Origin: Hymenobacter elongatus
GTDB taxonomy: Bacteria > Bacteroidota > Bacteroidia > Cytophagales > Hymenobacteraceae
Length of the DNA stretch: 64,000 nt
Direction: 5' to 3'
Assembly: GCF_004745955.1 (NCBI RefSeq)
Contig: NZ_SRLD01000007.1
Location: 62,001-126,000, forward strand
Every line of letters starts with the position of its first letter. Within the stretch, counting starts at the first letter, position 1. A program made the position numbers and the translations under genes. The notes under the pieces are model-generated. The model saw only the letters and a list, made by a program, of their open reading frames with translations. It did not search any database and was not told the origin of the DNA. Positions 26,950 to 35,710 of the stretch are shown piece after piece.

Positions 26950-29112
26950 ATGCAACGACTATGTTTGCGGTGTATTCTTCTGTGTCATATTATCAAACGT
27001 TTACTGTCCGCAATGCCCCCTCTATCACAGTCCAGTTTCAGCATTCGTTTGCACCCACGGGAACGCCTGGAAACACAAATTTCCAGCTGGGCGGCCTGGC
27101 GGCGTTTGTGCGGTCACGGCGTGCCGCAATGGGGCCGTTTCCTGCTGCTGCTGGTTGGGTTGCTGGGGGCCGGCCCACGCATCGGATACGCGCAGCGCCA
27201 ATACGATGCGTGGTACTTTGGCACCGCCAGCGCGCTCCAGTTCCTGCCCGGTCGCTACTGGCCCCAAGTGGTACCCAACAGCGTCATGAATTCGTTTGAG
27301 TCCTGCACCAGCTTGGCCGACTCCACCACGGGGGCGCTGCTGCTCTATTCCAACGGCGAGCGAATGTGGGACCGCACGCACCAACCCATGCCCAATGGCT
27401 TTCCGCTCGGGGGCCACATGTCGGCCAGCGAGGGAGCCCTGACCCTGTTTGCGCCGGGCCAGCCGAACCTGGTGTACCTGTTCACGACGGACGCCAAGGA
27501 AAGTTCCGTGGAGAACAGCCTGCGCTATTCCGTAGTAGACCTGCGCCTGCGCAACGGCCTCGGCGATGTGCGCCAGCGCAACCAACCACTTCCCCTGCCG
27601 GGCAACACGCAGGCCACCGAGCATTTGGCCGCCATTCGCCAGCCCAACGGCCGCGACTACTGGATTCTGGTCCACGGCCTCAACAACAACAGTTTCTACG
27701 CCTACGCTCTTACGCCAGCGGGCCTGGCCGCCCAACCCGTGGTAAGCGCCGTAGGACCGGTGTTCAGCACCCGCCAGACGGCCGAAACGGGCACGTTTCG
27801 ATTTTCCCCGTCGGGGCGCCAGCTGGCTACCACGCGCTTGTTTAGTGCACTCGACTTGTTTGATTTTAACCCGCTGACCGGACAAGTGAGCAATCCAATT
27901 AGCTTATTCTCCGATTTAAGCCTGCCTGCCCTTAGCTTTGAAAGGCGGGTGTACGGGGTAGAGTTCTCAGGCGATGGTAGCTTGCTTTATGCCGACCAAG
28001 GCGGAGCGGTAATGCAGTACGACCTGCTGGCTTGCGACTCCTTGGCCATTATCCGGTCGAAACGCCAAGTTGTGAGTGCCGCCGCCCTGGTGGGCAGCGT
28101 CAAGGTCGGCTGCTCCACGGGCAGCACCGGCTCTTTCCGGCGCGGGCCCAATGGCCGACTCTACATTGCAGTGCTGTTTGCACCCGCGCTAGCCGTTATC
28201 GACTCCATCAACAGCATCCGTGGCACCTTTCTTCGCCCCGGCGGGCAGCAACTAGCCGGCACCGCCGTGCCCGGCAACCCCCTTCCCGACCTTCCTGGGT
28301 CGGAGTATGGCTTGCCCAATTGCCCCGGCCAAGCCAGCCGCCTCGGTCCTGCCAATTGCACCGGCGGTAGCGGTAGCGTTGAAGAGGGATTTAGGGTGCT
28401 GATAACCCCGGGCTGCGCGGGCCGCCCCACCGTGTTTGAGGCGCAGCCGCGCGACCCCTCCCGGCAAGGTCTGCAGCAGGTCCAATGGACCATTGGCACC
28501 ACCACTCCTTTGGCGCTTTCCGGCGTACGGGTAGCCCCAGTGTTTGGCCAGGCCGGGCCGCAAACGGGTTTGGTGGTCGTCACTTTTGCCGACGGCACGC
28601 GTCAAGCACAGCGCCTGCAATTAACCGTTCCGCCGGCGGCCACGGTGCGGCTCCAGGCCAGCGTCACGCAGCTGGAGTGCGGCGAGCCGCAGGCGGAGCT
28701 CACCGCTACTGCCAACGGCCCCGGCCGCTACCGGTGGGCCGATGATACCACCACGCAAAGCCGACGCGTGGTTACCCAAGGCGGTACCTACCGGGTGCGC
28801 TTCCAGTCGAGCGCCGGATGCGTGGTTTCCGACTCAGTTACCATTCAGTCGCTCGACCCTTCCCGCTGCCTCATTCCCAACATCATCACGCCCAACGGCG
28901 ACCCACTGAACCAGCGGTTTGTGCTAGCAGGATATCGGCTTGGGCATTGGAGCCTTACCATTTACAACCGCTGGGGGCGGACCGTCTACACAAACCCGCT
29001 TTATGCCAACGAGTGGGACGCCGAGGGCCAGCCCGCCGGCGTGTACTACTACCTGCTTCAACACCCGCAAACCGGCACCAAGCTTCGTGGGTGGGTAGAA
29101 GTAATGCGTTGA
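26950..29112 (+). CDS. Secreted protein with gliding-motility/T9SS type B C-terminal domain
   Basis: 720 residues from the first ATG; the hydrophobic export segment FLLLLVGLLGAGPRIGYAQ lies near residues 61-80, so an internal start such as the one at 27014 (MPPLSQSSF) is possible. The mature N-terminal half is a propeller-like region of repeated strands (WYFGTASALQFLPG, LVYLFTTDAKESS, FRFSPSGRQLATT, YGVEFSGDGSLLYADQGG). An Ig/PKD-like region with CGEPQAELTATANGPGRYRW follows. The end, LIPNIITPNGDPLNQRFVL then LTIYNRWGRTVYTN and PAGVYYYLL, is the gliding-motility-associated C-terminal domain used as a type IX secretion signal. The protein is expected on the cell surface or released. It stands alone. 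Confidence 0.9.
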   Translation: MQRLCLRCILLCHIIKRLLSAMPPLSQSSFSIRLHPRERLETQISSWAAWRRLCGHGVPQWGRFLLLLVGLLGAGPRIGYAQRQYDAWYFGTASALQFLPGRYWPQVVPNSVMNSFESCTSLADSTTGALLLYSNGERMWDRTHQPMPNGFPLGGHMSASEGALTLFAPGQPNLVYLFTTDAKESSVENSLRYSVVDLRLRNGLGDVRQRNQPLPLPGNTQATEHLAAIRQPNGRDYWILVHGLNNNSFYAYALTPAGLAAQPVVSAVGPVFSTRQTAETGTFRFSPSGRQLATTRLFSALDLFDFNPLTGQVSNPISLFSDLSLPALSFERRVYGVEFSGDGSLLYADQGGAVMQYDLLACDSLAIIRSKRQVVSAAALVGSVKVGCSTGSTGSFRRGPNGRLYIAVLFAPALAVIDSINSIRGTFLRPGGQQLAGTAVPGNPLPDLPGSEYGLPNCPGQASRLGPANCTGGSGSVEEGFRVLITPGCAGRPTVFEAQPRDPSRQGLQQVQWTIGTTTPLALSGVRVAPVFGQAGPQTGLVVVTFADGTRQAQRLQLTVPPAATVRLQASVTQLECGEPQAELTATANGPGRYRWADDTTTQSRRVVTQGGTYRVRFQSSAGCVVSDSVTIQSLDPSRCLIPNIITPNGDPLNQRFVLAGYRLGHWSLTIYNRWGRTVYTNPLYANEWDAEGQPAGVYYYLLQHPQTGTKLRGWVEVMR

Positions 29113-29296
29113 TACGCGACGACCAGTGCCGTTGGCTCTTTTTCGGCTGTTAGCGGCCATGGCAGAACAAGGGCAGGTGATTACTACAAGGCCTTCTTAG
29201 CGAACCCAGCAGCTATAAAGGGCCTCTCACGACCCATCATGTAGATGCAGTTCACAAAAACGGTGCTTTAAACAGCCGCCATCTTTCGGATAGGGT

Positions 29297-29317
29297 CCGA
29301 TAAGGGCCCGTTATCGG
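29297..29317. promoter_or_regulatory. Perfect inverted repeat upstream of mazE, possible operator
   Basis: CCGATAA-GGGCCCG-TTATCGG, 64 bp upstream of the antitoxin start. MazE proteins commonly repress their own operon through palindromes of this kind; binding here is inference. Confidence 0.4.
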
Positions 29318-29380
29318 TTCTAAAGGTGCTGCTTTCCAGCGAATGAACCCAGCAGCGCCAAGCAGATGCACTTCCCTTAT

Positions 29381-29656
29381 ATGGCGTTTGCTTCTGTGAA
29401 GGCGCATCTGATTTGGATAGGCAATTCCCAGGAAATTGTGCTGCCCAAGATGTTACTGCAGCAATATCACCTCACCGGCGAGGTCGACCTGCAGCCCACG
29501 CCCGAGGGCTTGCTCATCAAGCCGGTGGTGAAGCCCCGCCGTCAGACCTGGGATGCGCGCTTTCAGCAGGCTATTGCCCAGGGCCAGGCCCCGGAGGGCG
29601 AGTTGTTGGAGGGATTCTCGGACGAGGCCTTTGAGGAAACCGAATGGCAGCGGTAG
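29381..29656 (+). CDS. mazE: MazE-like AbrB-fold antitoxin
   Basis: 91 residues from the ATG at 29381; an ATG at 29366 would add five. The N-terminal swapped-hairpin AbrB fold reads VKAHLIWIGNSQEIVLPKML then YHLTGEVDLQPTPEGLLIKP, the DNA-binding half. The tail (FQQAIAQGQAPEGELLEG and an acidic FSDEAFEETEW end) is the toxin-binding extension. Its stop overlaps the start of the downstream mazF by 13 bp, the usual coupling. The antitoxin normally binds and blocks the MazF endoribonuclease and represses the operon. As the partner toxin is frameshifted, this copy may be a remnant with no toxin to hold. Confidence 0.85.
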   Translation: MAFASVKAHLIWIGNSQEIVLPKMLLQQYHLTGEVDLQPTPEGLLIKPVVKPRRQTWDARFQQAIAQGQAPEGELLEGFSDEAFEETEWQR

Positions 29657-29972
29657 CCGTGCAGCGCTTTGCGGTGTGGCTCGTGAACCTCGAACCCAGG
29701 GCAGCGAAATCAGCAAGGCCCGCCCCTGCGTGGTGCTCTCGCCCGACGAGATGAACCGCTACCTGCGCACCGTCACCATTGCGGCCCTGGCCAGCACCCG
29801 GCGCGACTACCCCTCCCGGGTGAATTGCGCCTTCCAGGGCAAGGAGGGACAGGTTACGCTCGACCACATCCGCTCGGTGGATAAAACCCACCTGGTGCGC
29901 CGCTTGGGCGTGCTGCCCAAAGCCACGGCACAGGAGGTCTGCGCCCGGCTGCAGAAGCTATTTCACTACTGA
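29644..29972 (+). pseudogene. mazF: MazF-like endoribonuclease toxin gene with a frameshift
   Basis: The natural start is the ATG at 29644, overlapping mazE. It gives VQRFAVWLVNLEP, the first MazF strand, and then drifts out of frame. The rest of MazF (TQGSEISKARPCVVLSPDEM, then LRTVTIAALAST, GQVTLDHIRSVDKTHLVRRL) is in another frame up to the stop at 29972. Family members read NLEPTxGSEI without a break. The junction sequence GAACCCAGGGC would become GAACCCACCCAGGGC with one extra CCCA-type tetranucleotide. A four-base slippage deletion therefore explains the shift. No good alternative start restores the first strand. The toxin should be inactive unless translational slippage occurs. Confidence 0.8.
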
Positions 29973-30254
29973 TGCTTACAGAACCGGCCCGCTATGCCAG
30001 CGGGTCGACTCTGTTTCGGATTGGTCCTGTCTTCGGAGTTTGGGGGGCCTGTACGACGAGACCTTTCAGCGTAGCTGTGTGTCCGGCATCTTGTAAGACA
30101 TATTCTGTCAAGAGGCTTCTTCCGGAGGTAAGCCGGAATCAACGCCCTCCGCTGTTACTTCGGCTATGCTATTTCATCTGGTTACTCGAATCTGCTTAAC
30201 GCGCTACAGTTTCCATAGTAGCACAAAAGCAGCTGCTAACTGCCTACCCGAATT

Positions 30255-30350
30255 GACCGTCATGCTGAGTTTGTCGAAGCATCTCTACCGCTTCGTTGAA
30301 CGGCGCTAACGGCGTGGCAGAGATGCTTCGACAAGCTCAGCATGACGGTC
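30255..30350. repeat. Palindromic element P, copy 1
   Basis: Long inverted repeat: left arm GACCGTCATGCTGAG continuing through GTCGAAGCATCTCT, right arm its near-perfect complement ending CAGCATGACGGTC. A GACTTCCTCAACAGCTT shell end (family A) follows at 30360. It belongs to the dispersed set described in the findings. Confidence 0.85.
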
Positions 30351-30554
30351 CGGTTCTGTTGACTTCCTCAACAGCTTGAAAAATAAAATCTCTTGCTACC
30401 CTCGAAGGCTTGCTCTCCCAAGCTGTGGCGACCGTGCGGCAATCCGACGAAAATGAGGTTGTTCTATTGAGCCAAGCGAGATGTCTCCCGTTGGTCGACA
30501 TGACGTTCGAGAAAGGCAGCATTGCCTCAGTGAACTGCTGTCCATAGACGCTTA

Positions 30555-30723
30555 GCGCATGTTTGGTATTCTTCAAAAACGTCGATTCCATCTGGCCTGG
30601 TATGGCGCTCGCGCAGCTCAAGCACCTCTATTACAATGACAATCAGATTACTGTGGCGGTAGAGGCACCTCGACTGCGCGGACGCCAGATCAGGCCGGAC
30701 CCGAAAATCAACTTCCCAAACGC
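30555..30723. repeat. Shell-B element with decayed core
   Basis: The left end GCATGTTTGGTATTCTTC (continuing AAAAACGTCGATTCC) and the right end ATCAACTTCCCAAACGC are the imperfect terminal inverted repeats of family B. The interior retains traces of core P (GACTGCGCGGACGCCAGATC). A partial core, GATGTCTCCCGTTGGTCGAC, sits upstream near 30480. Confidence 0.65.
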
Positions 30724-30801
30724 ACGCCAAGCAGCGCACTCCTCGTGCGTAGCTGCCGCCACAGGCGACGAGCTTCTGGCTTGCGCACTAGGCCCGGCAC
30801 A

Positions 30802-31968
30802 CTACCCCGGCCCTTGCCCCAGCACGCGCCCCTTCCAGGTGTAGCGCCCACGCAACCCCAATACCCCGGTAACCAACGCGTAGGGGGCGTAGAGCAGCTG
30901 CAGCAGCGGCACCCACCGCCGCCACCGCCGCCGGCCCAGAAACCGCAGCACCGGCCCCAGAAACCAGGCATCGGCCCCTAGCTTGCTGGCCCAGGCCGCC
31001 AGGGCCCAGGGCCAGAGCGCGGGCCACGCCAACGGCGCTAGCAGCCCCAGAAACAGCGCCACATTGGCCCCCAGTACCAGCAGGGCCAACTTTTGTGAGG
31101 CTCCGTGCTGGTAGTGCCGCCACTTGCTGGCCCAGCGTACTCGCTGGGTGAGCAGGGCCCCCAAAGTTGCCGGGGCCGCCGTAGACACCAAAGCCGCCGG
31201 GGATTTTAGAAACCGGATGCTACCGGGAAAGGCGGCGTGCAGCTTGTGGAGCAGGAATTCATCGTCGCCGCTGGCCAGGTGCTCGTTACCGGCAAAACCG
31301 CGCACGGCGGCAAAGGCGTCGCGGCGGTAGGCCAGGTTGGCCCCGTTGCACATGGTGGGAGCATTGAGGCCAATGGTAGCGGCCCCCACTCCTATCAGGC
31401 CCGCGAATTCCAGGCCCATGAGCGTTTGCAGCACGGTAGTGGGGCCCGTCAGCAGCACCGGGCCACTAATGAAGCGGGCCCCGGCATCGGTGGTGACGAC
31501 GGCGGCGTAGGTGCTGAGCCAGTCGGGGCCGAAGCGGCAGTCGGCATCCGTGCAAACTACCCACGGAGCCCGGGCGTGCAGCAAGGCAGCCTGCAAAGCG
31601 GCTTTCTTGCCGGTGCCTCCCCCTGGCTGCTGACCGAGCTGCACCAACCGGAGCGCCAACGGGCTGCCAGCTACCGCGGCCGCCACGAGTTGGGGGGTGG
31701 CATCCGTAGAATGGTCATCCACGATAATGACCTCGAAGCGGCTGGTGTCGAGGGTTTGGTGGGCCACATCGGCAAGCAGATTCGGCAGGGTCAGGGCTTC
31801 GTTGCGGGCCGCGATGAGCACGGAGAATAACGGGCCATCGGTAGCGGTCGGGCTGGGCGGGAGCGGTGGCGTGGGCAGCCGCAGCCAGGCCCGCCGGAAG
31901 CGGATCATGACGACGGCATAGAGAGCGGGCAGCAGCAGCAACCCCATTCCGGCCCAGGTGCTGCTCAT
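30802..31968 (-). CDS. Membrane-bound GT2-family glycosyltransferase
   Basis: 388 residues from the ATG at 31968, whose ATGA overlaps the stop of the upstream gene. One N-terminal helix (GLLLLPALYAVVMI) is followed by a GT-A domain with LFSVLIAARNEALTLPNLL, FEVIIVDDHSTDATP, VVCTDADCRFGPDWL (DxD) and the acceptor-side GDDEFLLHKL and LLTQRVRWASKWRHY (Q/RxxRW) motifs. Two or three helices come at the end. It resembles the 13.5-kb glycosyltransferase but is a separate lineage member. Coupling to a lysylphosphatidylglycerol-synthase-like membrane protein suggests that it glycosylates a lipid, but donor and acceptor are unknown. Confidence 0.88.
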   Translation of the reverse strand: MSSTWAGMGLLLLPALYAVVMIRFRRAWLRLPTPPLPPSPTATDGPLFSVLIAARNEALTLPNLLADVAHQTLDTSRFEVIIVDDHSTDATPQLVAAAVAGSPLALRLVQLGQQPGGGTGKKAALQAALLHARAPWVVCTDADCRFGPDWLSTYAAVVTTDAGARFISGPVLLTGPTTVLQTLMGLEFAGLIGVGAATIGLNAPTMCNGANLAYRRDAFAAVRGFAGNEHLASGDDEFLLHKLHAAFPGSIRFLKSPAALVSTAAPATLGALLTQRVRWASKWRHYQHGASQKLALLVLGANVALFLGLLAPLAWPALWPWALAAWASKLGADAWFLGPVLRFLGRRRWRRWVPLLQLLYAPYALVTGVLGLRGRYTWKGRVLGQGPG

Positions 31969-33008
31969 GGTTGCGGAGCCCGCGCGGCCCTGTCTTTTTT
32001 GCGAAACACCTTCAGGCGCAGCACAAACAGCAGCCCGGCCGCGCTGGGCAGGGCAATATTGAGCACCCACAAGCTCAGACTAGCGCTGAGCACGGGGAGC
32101 ACGGGCTCCCGAAGCAGGCCAAACAAATGCGTAGCCGACAGCTCCCGCACACCCACATCGGCCAGCGCATTGAGCGAGGGCACCAGCGACTTGAGCAGAA
32201 ACGTACCAGCAATAGCGGCCAGCCCCGGCCCAATGGGCGGCGAGGCCCCGTAGGCCCACAGCAACAGCCCAAACTGCGCGCAGAAAATGCCATAGCGCAG
32301 CATCGACAAGGCCAGGATGACATGCAGGGCGTGGGCCGGGTAGGTGGGCATCACGGCCAGAAACCGCCGAAAGCGCCGCAGGGGCTTCACCACCGTAAGG
32401 GCCGAGAGCAGCAGGCGCGAGCGGTAGAGCGGTAGTATTACCCCGGCGTTTAGCAGGATAGTAGCCACCACCAGCCCCACGTTGGTGGCCGGATAGCCGC
32501 GCAGGTAAAAGGTGAGCAGAAAATAGAGCAACCCCACCGTGCCCGCCACCACCGTGGCCACGAGCTGGCAGTAGCGCCCCAGAAATACCGCGCCCAGCGC
32601 ATCGAGGCGGCGGCTTTTCAGCTCCATGATGCGGCCCGCGTAGTCGCCCACGCGGTTGGGCGTCACGAAACCCAGGGTGAGGCCGACCAGCACCGCCCGA
32701 AAGCAGCGCCGGAACGATACGGGCTCCAGATGCCGGGCCAGCCGCCACCACTTCCAGGCTTCCAGGCCCCAGTTGACGGGTACCAGGGCCAGGGCCAGCA
32801 GCACCGGGCCCCGCCCCGAGCCACTGAGCGTGGAGGCCAGCAGCTGCCGCCAGGCCGCCGCCGTGGCCGCGTCGGCAAACACTGACCGGTAGAGCAGCCC
32901 CAGCGTGAGTGCGGTGACGAGCAGCTTGCCGCCAATGACGAGCAGCCGACGGCGCGACGCGGGTTCTTCCGGGTTTTGGACGTAGTTTTGTAGGTGGTGC
33001 GGGGGCAA
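31965..33008 (-). CDS. UPF0104/MprF-N-like integral membrane protein (lipid flippase fold)
   Basis: 347 residues with about eight hydrophobic helices, matching the LPG_synthase_TM family: NWGLEAWKWWRLARHLEPVS, then VLVGLTLGFVTPNRVGDYAG with the conserved P-x-R-xG-D turn, and SLVPSLNALADVGVRELSAT near the end. This is the flippase half of MprF without the synthase domain. Archaeal AglD-linked and other bacterial members are thought to move lipid-linked substrates. It overlaps the glycosyltransferase gene by four bp. The likely joint role is making and translocating a modified lipid (inference). It is divergent from ruvC. Confidence 0.85.
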   Translation of the reverse strand: MPPHHLQNYVQNPEEPASRRRLLVIGGKLLVTALTLGLLYRSVFADAATAAAWRQLLASTLSGSGRGPVLLALALVPVNWGLEAWKWWRLARHLEPVSFRRCFRAVLVGLTLGFVTPNRVGDYAGRIMELKSRRLDALGAVFLGRYCQLVATVVAGTVGLLYFLLTFYLRGYPATNVGLVVATILLNAGVILPLYRSRLLLSALTVVKPLRRFRRFLAVMPTYPAHALHVILALSMLRYGIFCAQFGLLLWAYGASPPIGPGLAAIAGTFLLKSLVPSLNALADVGVRELSATHLFGLLREPVLPVLSASLSLWVLNIALPSAAGLLFVLRLKVFRKKDRAARAPQP

Positions 33009-33098
33009 GACGGCGGCGTATTGAGTAGATTCGGCAAGTTACCGACGAAAATCACCGGAAGTCCTATTTCCTTACCGACCCTGCGCGCTTCCCAGCCT

Positions 33099-33734
33099 AT
33101 GCTTTTGTCTCCTGCTTCATCCGCCGACCTGTTGCCCAAGGTTATTATGGGCGTCGACCCCGGCACCCAGGTGATGGGCTACGCCGTAATTGAGGTGCGG
33201 GGCTCCCGCGTAGAGGTGATTTGCTACGATGTAATTGACATGAAAAAGCTGGGCACCAACCATGCCCTCAAGCTCAAGAAAATATTTGAGCGCATGCTGG
33301 AGCTCATCGACGAGTATTTGCCCGATGAGCTGGCCATCGAAGCCCCGTTTTTTGGCGTGAACGTGCAGAGCATGCTCAAGCTGGGCCGGGCGCAGGGCGT
33401 GGCCATTGCCGCCTGCCTCTCGCGCCAGATTCCGTACGTGGAATACGCTCCCACCAAAGTGAAACAGGCCGTAACGGGCTCGGGCTCGGCCAGCAAAGAG
33501 CAGGTGGCCCGCATGCTGCGCCAGACCCTGAAGCTGCCGCCCATCGAGGAAGCGCCCAAGTTCATGGATGCCACCGACGCGCTGGCCGTGGCGCTGTGCC
33601 ACCATTACCAGAAGGGCAACAACGTGAAAGCCGGCACCAAGAGCTGGGACAAATTCCTGACCGACAACCCCGAGCGGATGTCCAGCGGCACGGGCACCAA
33701 GAAAACCCCAGCCAAGACCAAAGTCAGCAAGTAG
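33099..33734 (+). CDS. ruvC: Holliday junction resolvase RuvC
   Basis: 211 residues from the ATG at 33099. All catalytic acids are present: MGVDPGTQVMGYAV (Asp 20), DELAIEAPFFGVNVQS (Glu 81) and MDATDALAVALCHH (two late aspartates). The C-terminal tail is long and lysine/threonine-rich (GTKKTPAKTKVSK), as often seen in Bacteroidota. RuvC cuts Holliday junctions after branch migration by RuvAB. The frame is open upstream to 32994, but that overlaps the divergent gene. A TAGTTTTG box at 32983-32990 faces this gene and may be its -7 element. Confidence 0.95.
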   Translation: MLLSPASSADLLPKVIMGVDPGTQVMGYAVIEVRGSRVEVICYDVIDMKKLGTNHALKLKKIFERMLELIDEYLPDELAIEAPFFGVNVQSMLKLGRAQGVAIAACLSRQIPYVEYAPTKVKQAVTGSGSASKEQVARMLRQTLKLPPIEEAPKFMDATDALAVALCHHYQKGNNVKAGTKSWDKFLTDNPERMSSGTGTKKTPAKTKVSK

Positions 33735-33760
33735 GTTTTACATAGGCTATTCTTCTCCGT

Positions 33761-33976
33761 ATGCAACGCCGCCCGATCCGCTCTACTTCATTGAAAGCCG
33801 TGGGCTACGAGCCGTCTTCCCTGACGCTGGAAATCGAATACCGCAACGGCCGTGCGGTGCGCTACACCGGCGTGAGCGAGGCCGTGTACCAGGGCTTGCT
33901 GGCCGTGCCGGGCAAGGCGCAGTTTGTGGAGCAGGTACTGGAAAAAAGTGGCTACGGGCGCGAGCAGCTGCGGTAA
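33761..33976 (+). CDS. KTSC-domain protein
   Basis: 71 residues. It starts with an RSTSLKAVGYEPSSLTLEIE strand, then RNGRAVRYTGVSEAVYQGLL, and ends with a helix: the whole length matches the KTSC domain (named for lysyl-tRNA-synthetase-associated occurrences), a small fold of unknown function seen alone or fused to other domains. It follows ruvC by 26 bp on the same strand and is probably co-transcribed. No catalytic motif is visible. Confidence 0.8.
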   Translation: MQRRPIRSTSLKAVGYEPSSLTLEIEYRNGRAVRYTGVSEAVYQGLLAVPGKAQFVEQVLEKSGYGREQLR

Positions 33977-34207
33977 ACAGCTTAAACACTCGCCTGTCAT
34001 CCTTGAGCGGCGCGAAGCAAAGCGAAGGACCTTCCTTGCCTGAGTGACGAACGCCATTCAATGTGACAAAGCCCTTTACCACCGCAGCAGTAAAGGGCTT
34101 TGGTATAGTGAAGCTGTGTAGAAAGTCGTCGAACGGTCATGCTCTATCTGGCGTCCGCTTGTCGAAGCATCCCTCCCGCACTGGTAATTAGAGCGTGTTT
34201 AGGAATT

Positions 34208-34308
34208 GTCATGCTGAGCGCAGCGCAGCGGAGTCGAAGCATCTCTACCGCACTGGTAATCAGAATTACTACTGCGGTAGAGATGCTTCGAGTTTGCCCA
34301 GCATGACG
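34208..34308. repeat. Palindromic element P, copy 2
   Basis: GTCATGCTGAGCGCAGCG, then GTCGAAGCATCTCTACCGCA, and the complementary GCGGTAGAGATGCTTCGA ending CAGCATGACG. It lies inside the 42-bp-bounded region. Confidence 0.85.
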
Positions 34309-34357
34309 TTCAGGCGTGGTGTGAACGACTTCCTAAAGCGGTTTCGGGGGCAATGGC

Positions 34358-34447
34358 TAGTAGCGCGAACTGTGTAGTTCGCGCTACTGCGCCGTTCGCA
34401 GTCATACTATCGGCGCGGGGGCGCGAACTACACAGTTCGCGCTACTA
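34358..34447. repeat. Hairpin repeat with 27-bp arms (TAGTAGCGCGAACTGTGTAG...)
   Basis: The left arm starts TAGTAGCGCGAACTGTGTAG and the right arm is its complement ending CAGTTCGCGCTACTA. Each arm is itself partly self-complementary around CGCGAACTxxxTAGTTCGCG. Only one copy is seen in the window. Confidence 0.75.
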
Positions 34448-34646
34448 TCTGCCCCGTACACTGAATCCGAAACCACTCTAAAACAGCCTTATTGGTAAGA
34501 CCCGTAGTGGGGTATGTGAGGAAGGTCCTTCGCTTTGCTTCGCGCCGCTCAAGGATGACAGCTGTGAGGGGCACCGCTGTGGAAGATGACAAAAGCAAAA
34601 ACAGGCAGCCGTAAGGCTGACGGAAAGCGGGAGATGCAACCGTAGG

Positions 34647-35447
34647 CTACACCTCTCCCACCTCAATTTCGCCCTTCAGATACGTCACGGCATAGCCGCT
34701 CATCAGGGCCCGGTCGCCGCGCAGCTCGCACCACAGGTCGCCGCCCCGGGCCGATACCTGGCGGGCCCGCAGCTCAGTCTTGCCCAGCCGCTGCGCCCAG
34801 AACGGAATCAGCGAAGCGTGGGACGAGCCGGTAACCGGGTCTTCGGGGACGCCCACGCGGGGCGCGAAAAAGCGCGATACGAAGTCGATACCATTGGAGC
34901 CGGGCGCGGTGGCAATAACACCGACGTACTCCAGCGCCGCTATTTTGTTGAAATCGGGATGCAGCGCCAGCACTTCGGCTTCGGAGGCGAAGAGGGTGAC
35001 TAAGTCGCGGGAGGCCAGCACTTCCAGGGGCGTAGCGCGCAGCGCGTCGAGCAGGCCGGTGGGCGGCACAGCGAGATGCTGGGGCGGGCGCGAGGGAAAA
35101 TCGAGGGTGAAGCGGCCGTCGGCGGCGTGGCGCACGCGCAAGGGGCCGCTTTTAGAATGGAAGGTCAGCTCTTCCCCTTTGAAGTTCAGGTGGCGGAACA
35201 GCACGTGCGCCGAGGCCAGCGTGGCGTGGCCGCACAGGTCGATTTCGGCCGTGGGCGTAAACCAGCGGATATCGTAGTCGTTGCCGTCGCGGGCCACGAA
35301 AAAAGCCGTTTCGGCCAGGTTATTTTCGGCGGCAATGGCCTGCATGGTTTCGGCGGGCAGCCACGCGGTGAGCGGGCACACGGCGGCCGGGTTGCCGGCA
35401 AATATCCGGTCGGTGAAAGCATCGATTTGGTAGAGCGGAAGCAGCAT
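34647..35447 (-). CDS. PhzF-family isomerase-like protein
   Basis: 266 residues, the usual family size. It starts LPLYQIDAFTDRIFAGNPAA, and the motif NNLAETAFFV contains the glutamate that acts as the acid/base in PhzF. RWFTPTAEIDLCGHATLASA and, in the second half, EDPVTGSSHASL complete the diaminopimelate-epimerase-like double fold. PhzF itself isomerises a phenazine precursor, but most bacterial homologues have unknown substrates and no phenazine genes are present here. It is flanked by repeat elements on both sides and monocistronic. Confidence 0.9.
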   Translation of the reverse strand: MLLPLYQIDAFTDRIFAGNPAAVCPLTAWLPAETMQAIAAENNLAETAFFVARDGNDYDIRWFTPTAEIDLCGHATLASAHVLFRHLNFKGEELTFHSKSGPLRVRHAADGRFTLDFPSRPPQHLAVPPTGLLDALRATPLEVLASRDLVTLFASEAEVLALHPDFNKIAALEYVGVIATAPGSNGIDFVSRFFAPRVGVPEDPVTGSSHASLIPFWAQRLGKTELRARQVSARGGDLWCELRGDRALMSGYAVTYLKGEIEVGEV

Positions 35448-35562
35448 AGCAGCGGGCGGAAGGTTGATAGAGGGCTAAAGGTAAGCAACGCGCCAAACAG
35501 GGCAGCGGTGGGCGTGAGCTGACGGCGAAGCATGCTGGCAGCAAATCTCCGATAGTCGCTAA

Positions 35563-35710
35563 GAAGCTGTTTGAGTTGTTAAAAACGGTCATGCTGAGCT
35601 TGTCGAAGCATCTCTACCGCTTCGTTGGACTGCCCAAACGAAGCGGTAGAGATGCTTCGACAAGCTCAGCATGACCGTTTCAGATTTTTTTTGCTCCCTC
35701 AAACAGCTTC
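35563..35710. repeat. Shell A with core P (copy 3), ending in the hutI stop codon
   Basis: Terminal inverted repeats GAAGCTGTTTGAG and CTCAAACAGCTTC enclose a core P (35589-35683) with GTCATGCTGAGCTTGTCGAA and its complement. The last base of the right end (35710) is the G of the hutI TAG stop on the opposite strand. Confidence 0.85.

Larger units (their letters stand above)
33995..34560. repeat. 566-bp composite palindromic region bounded by perfect 42-bp inverted repeats
   Basis: The outer arms (33995-34036 and 34519-34560) are exact complements, starting TGTCATCCTTGAGCGGCGCG. Inside are part of core P (34135-34175), a full core P copy (34208-34308) and a separate hairpin (34358-34447). 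There is no coding sequence. Confidence 0.85.

Noticed and set aside
30337-30844. Several 70-94-codon frames between mazF and the 30.8-kb glycosyltransferase
   Set aside because: They lie within the palindromic repeat elements and share no domain; repeats create chance frames on both strands.
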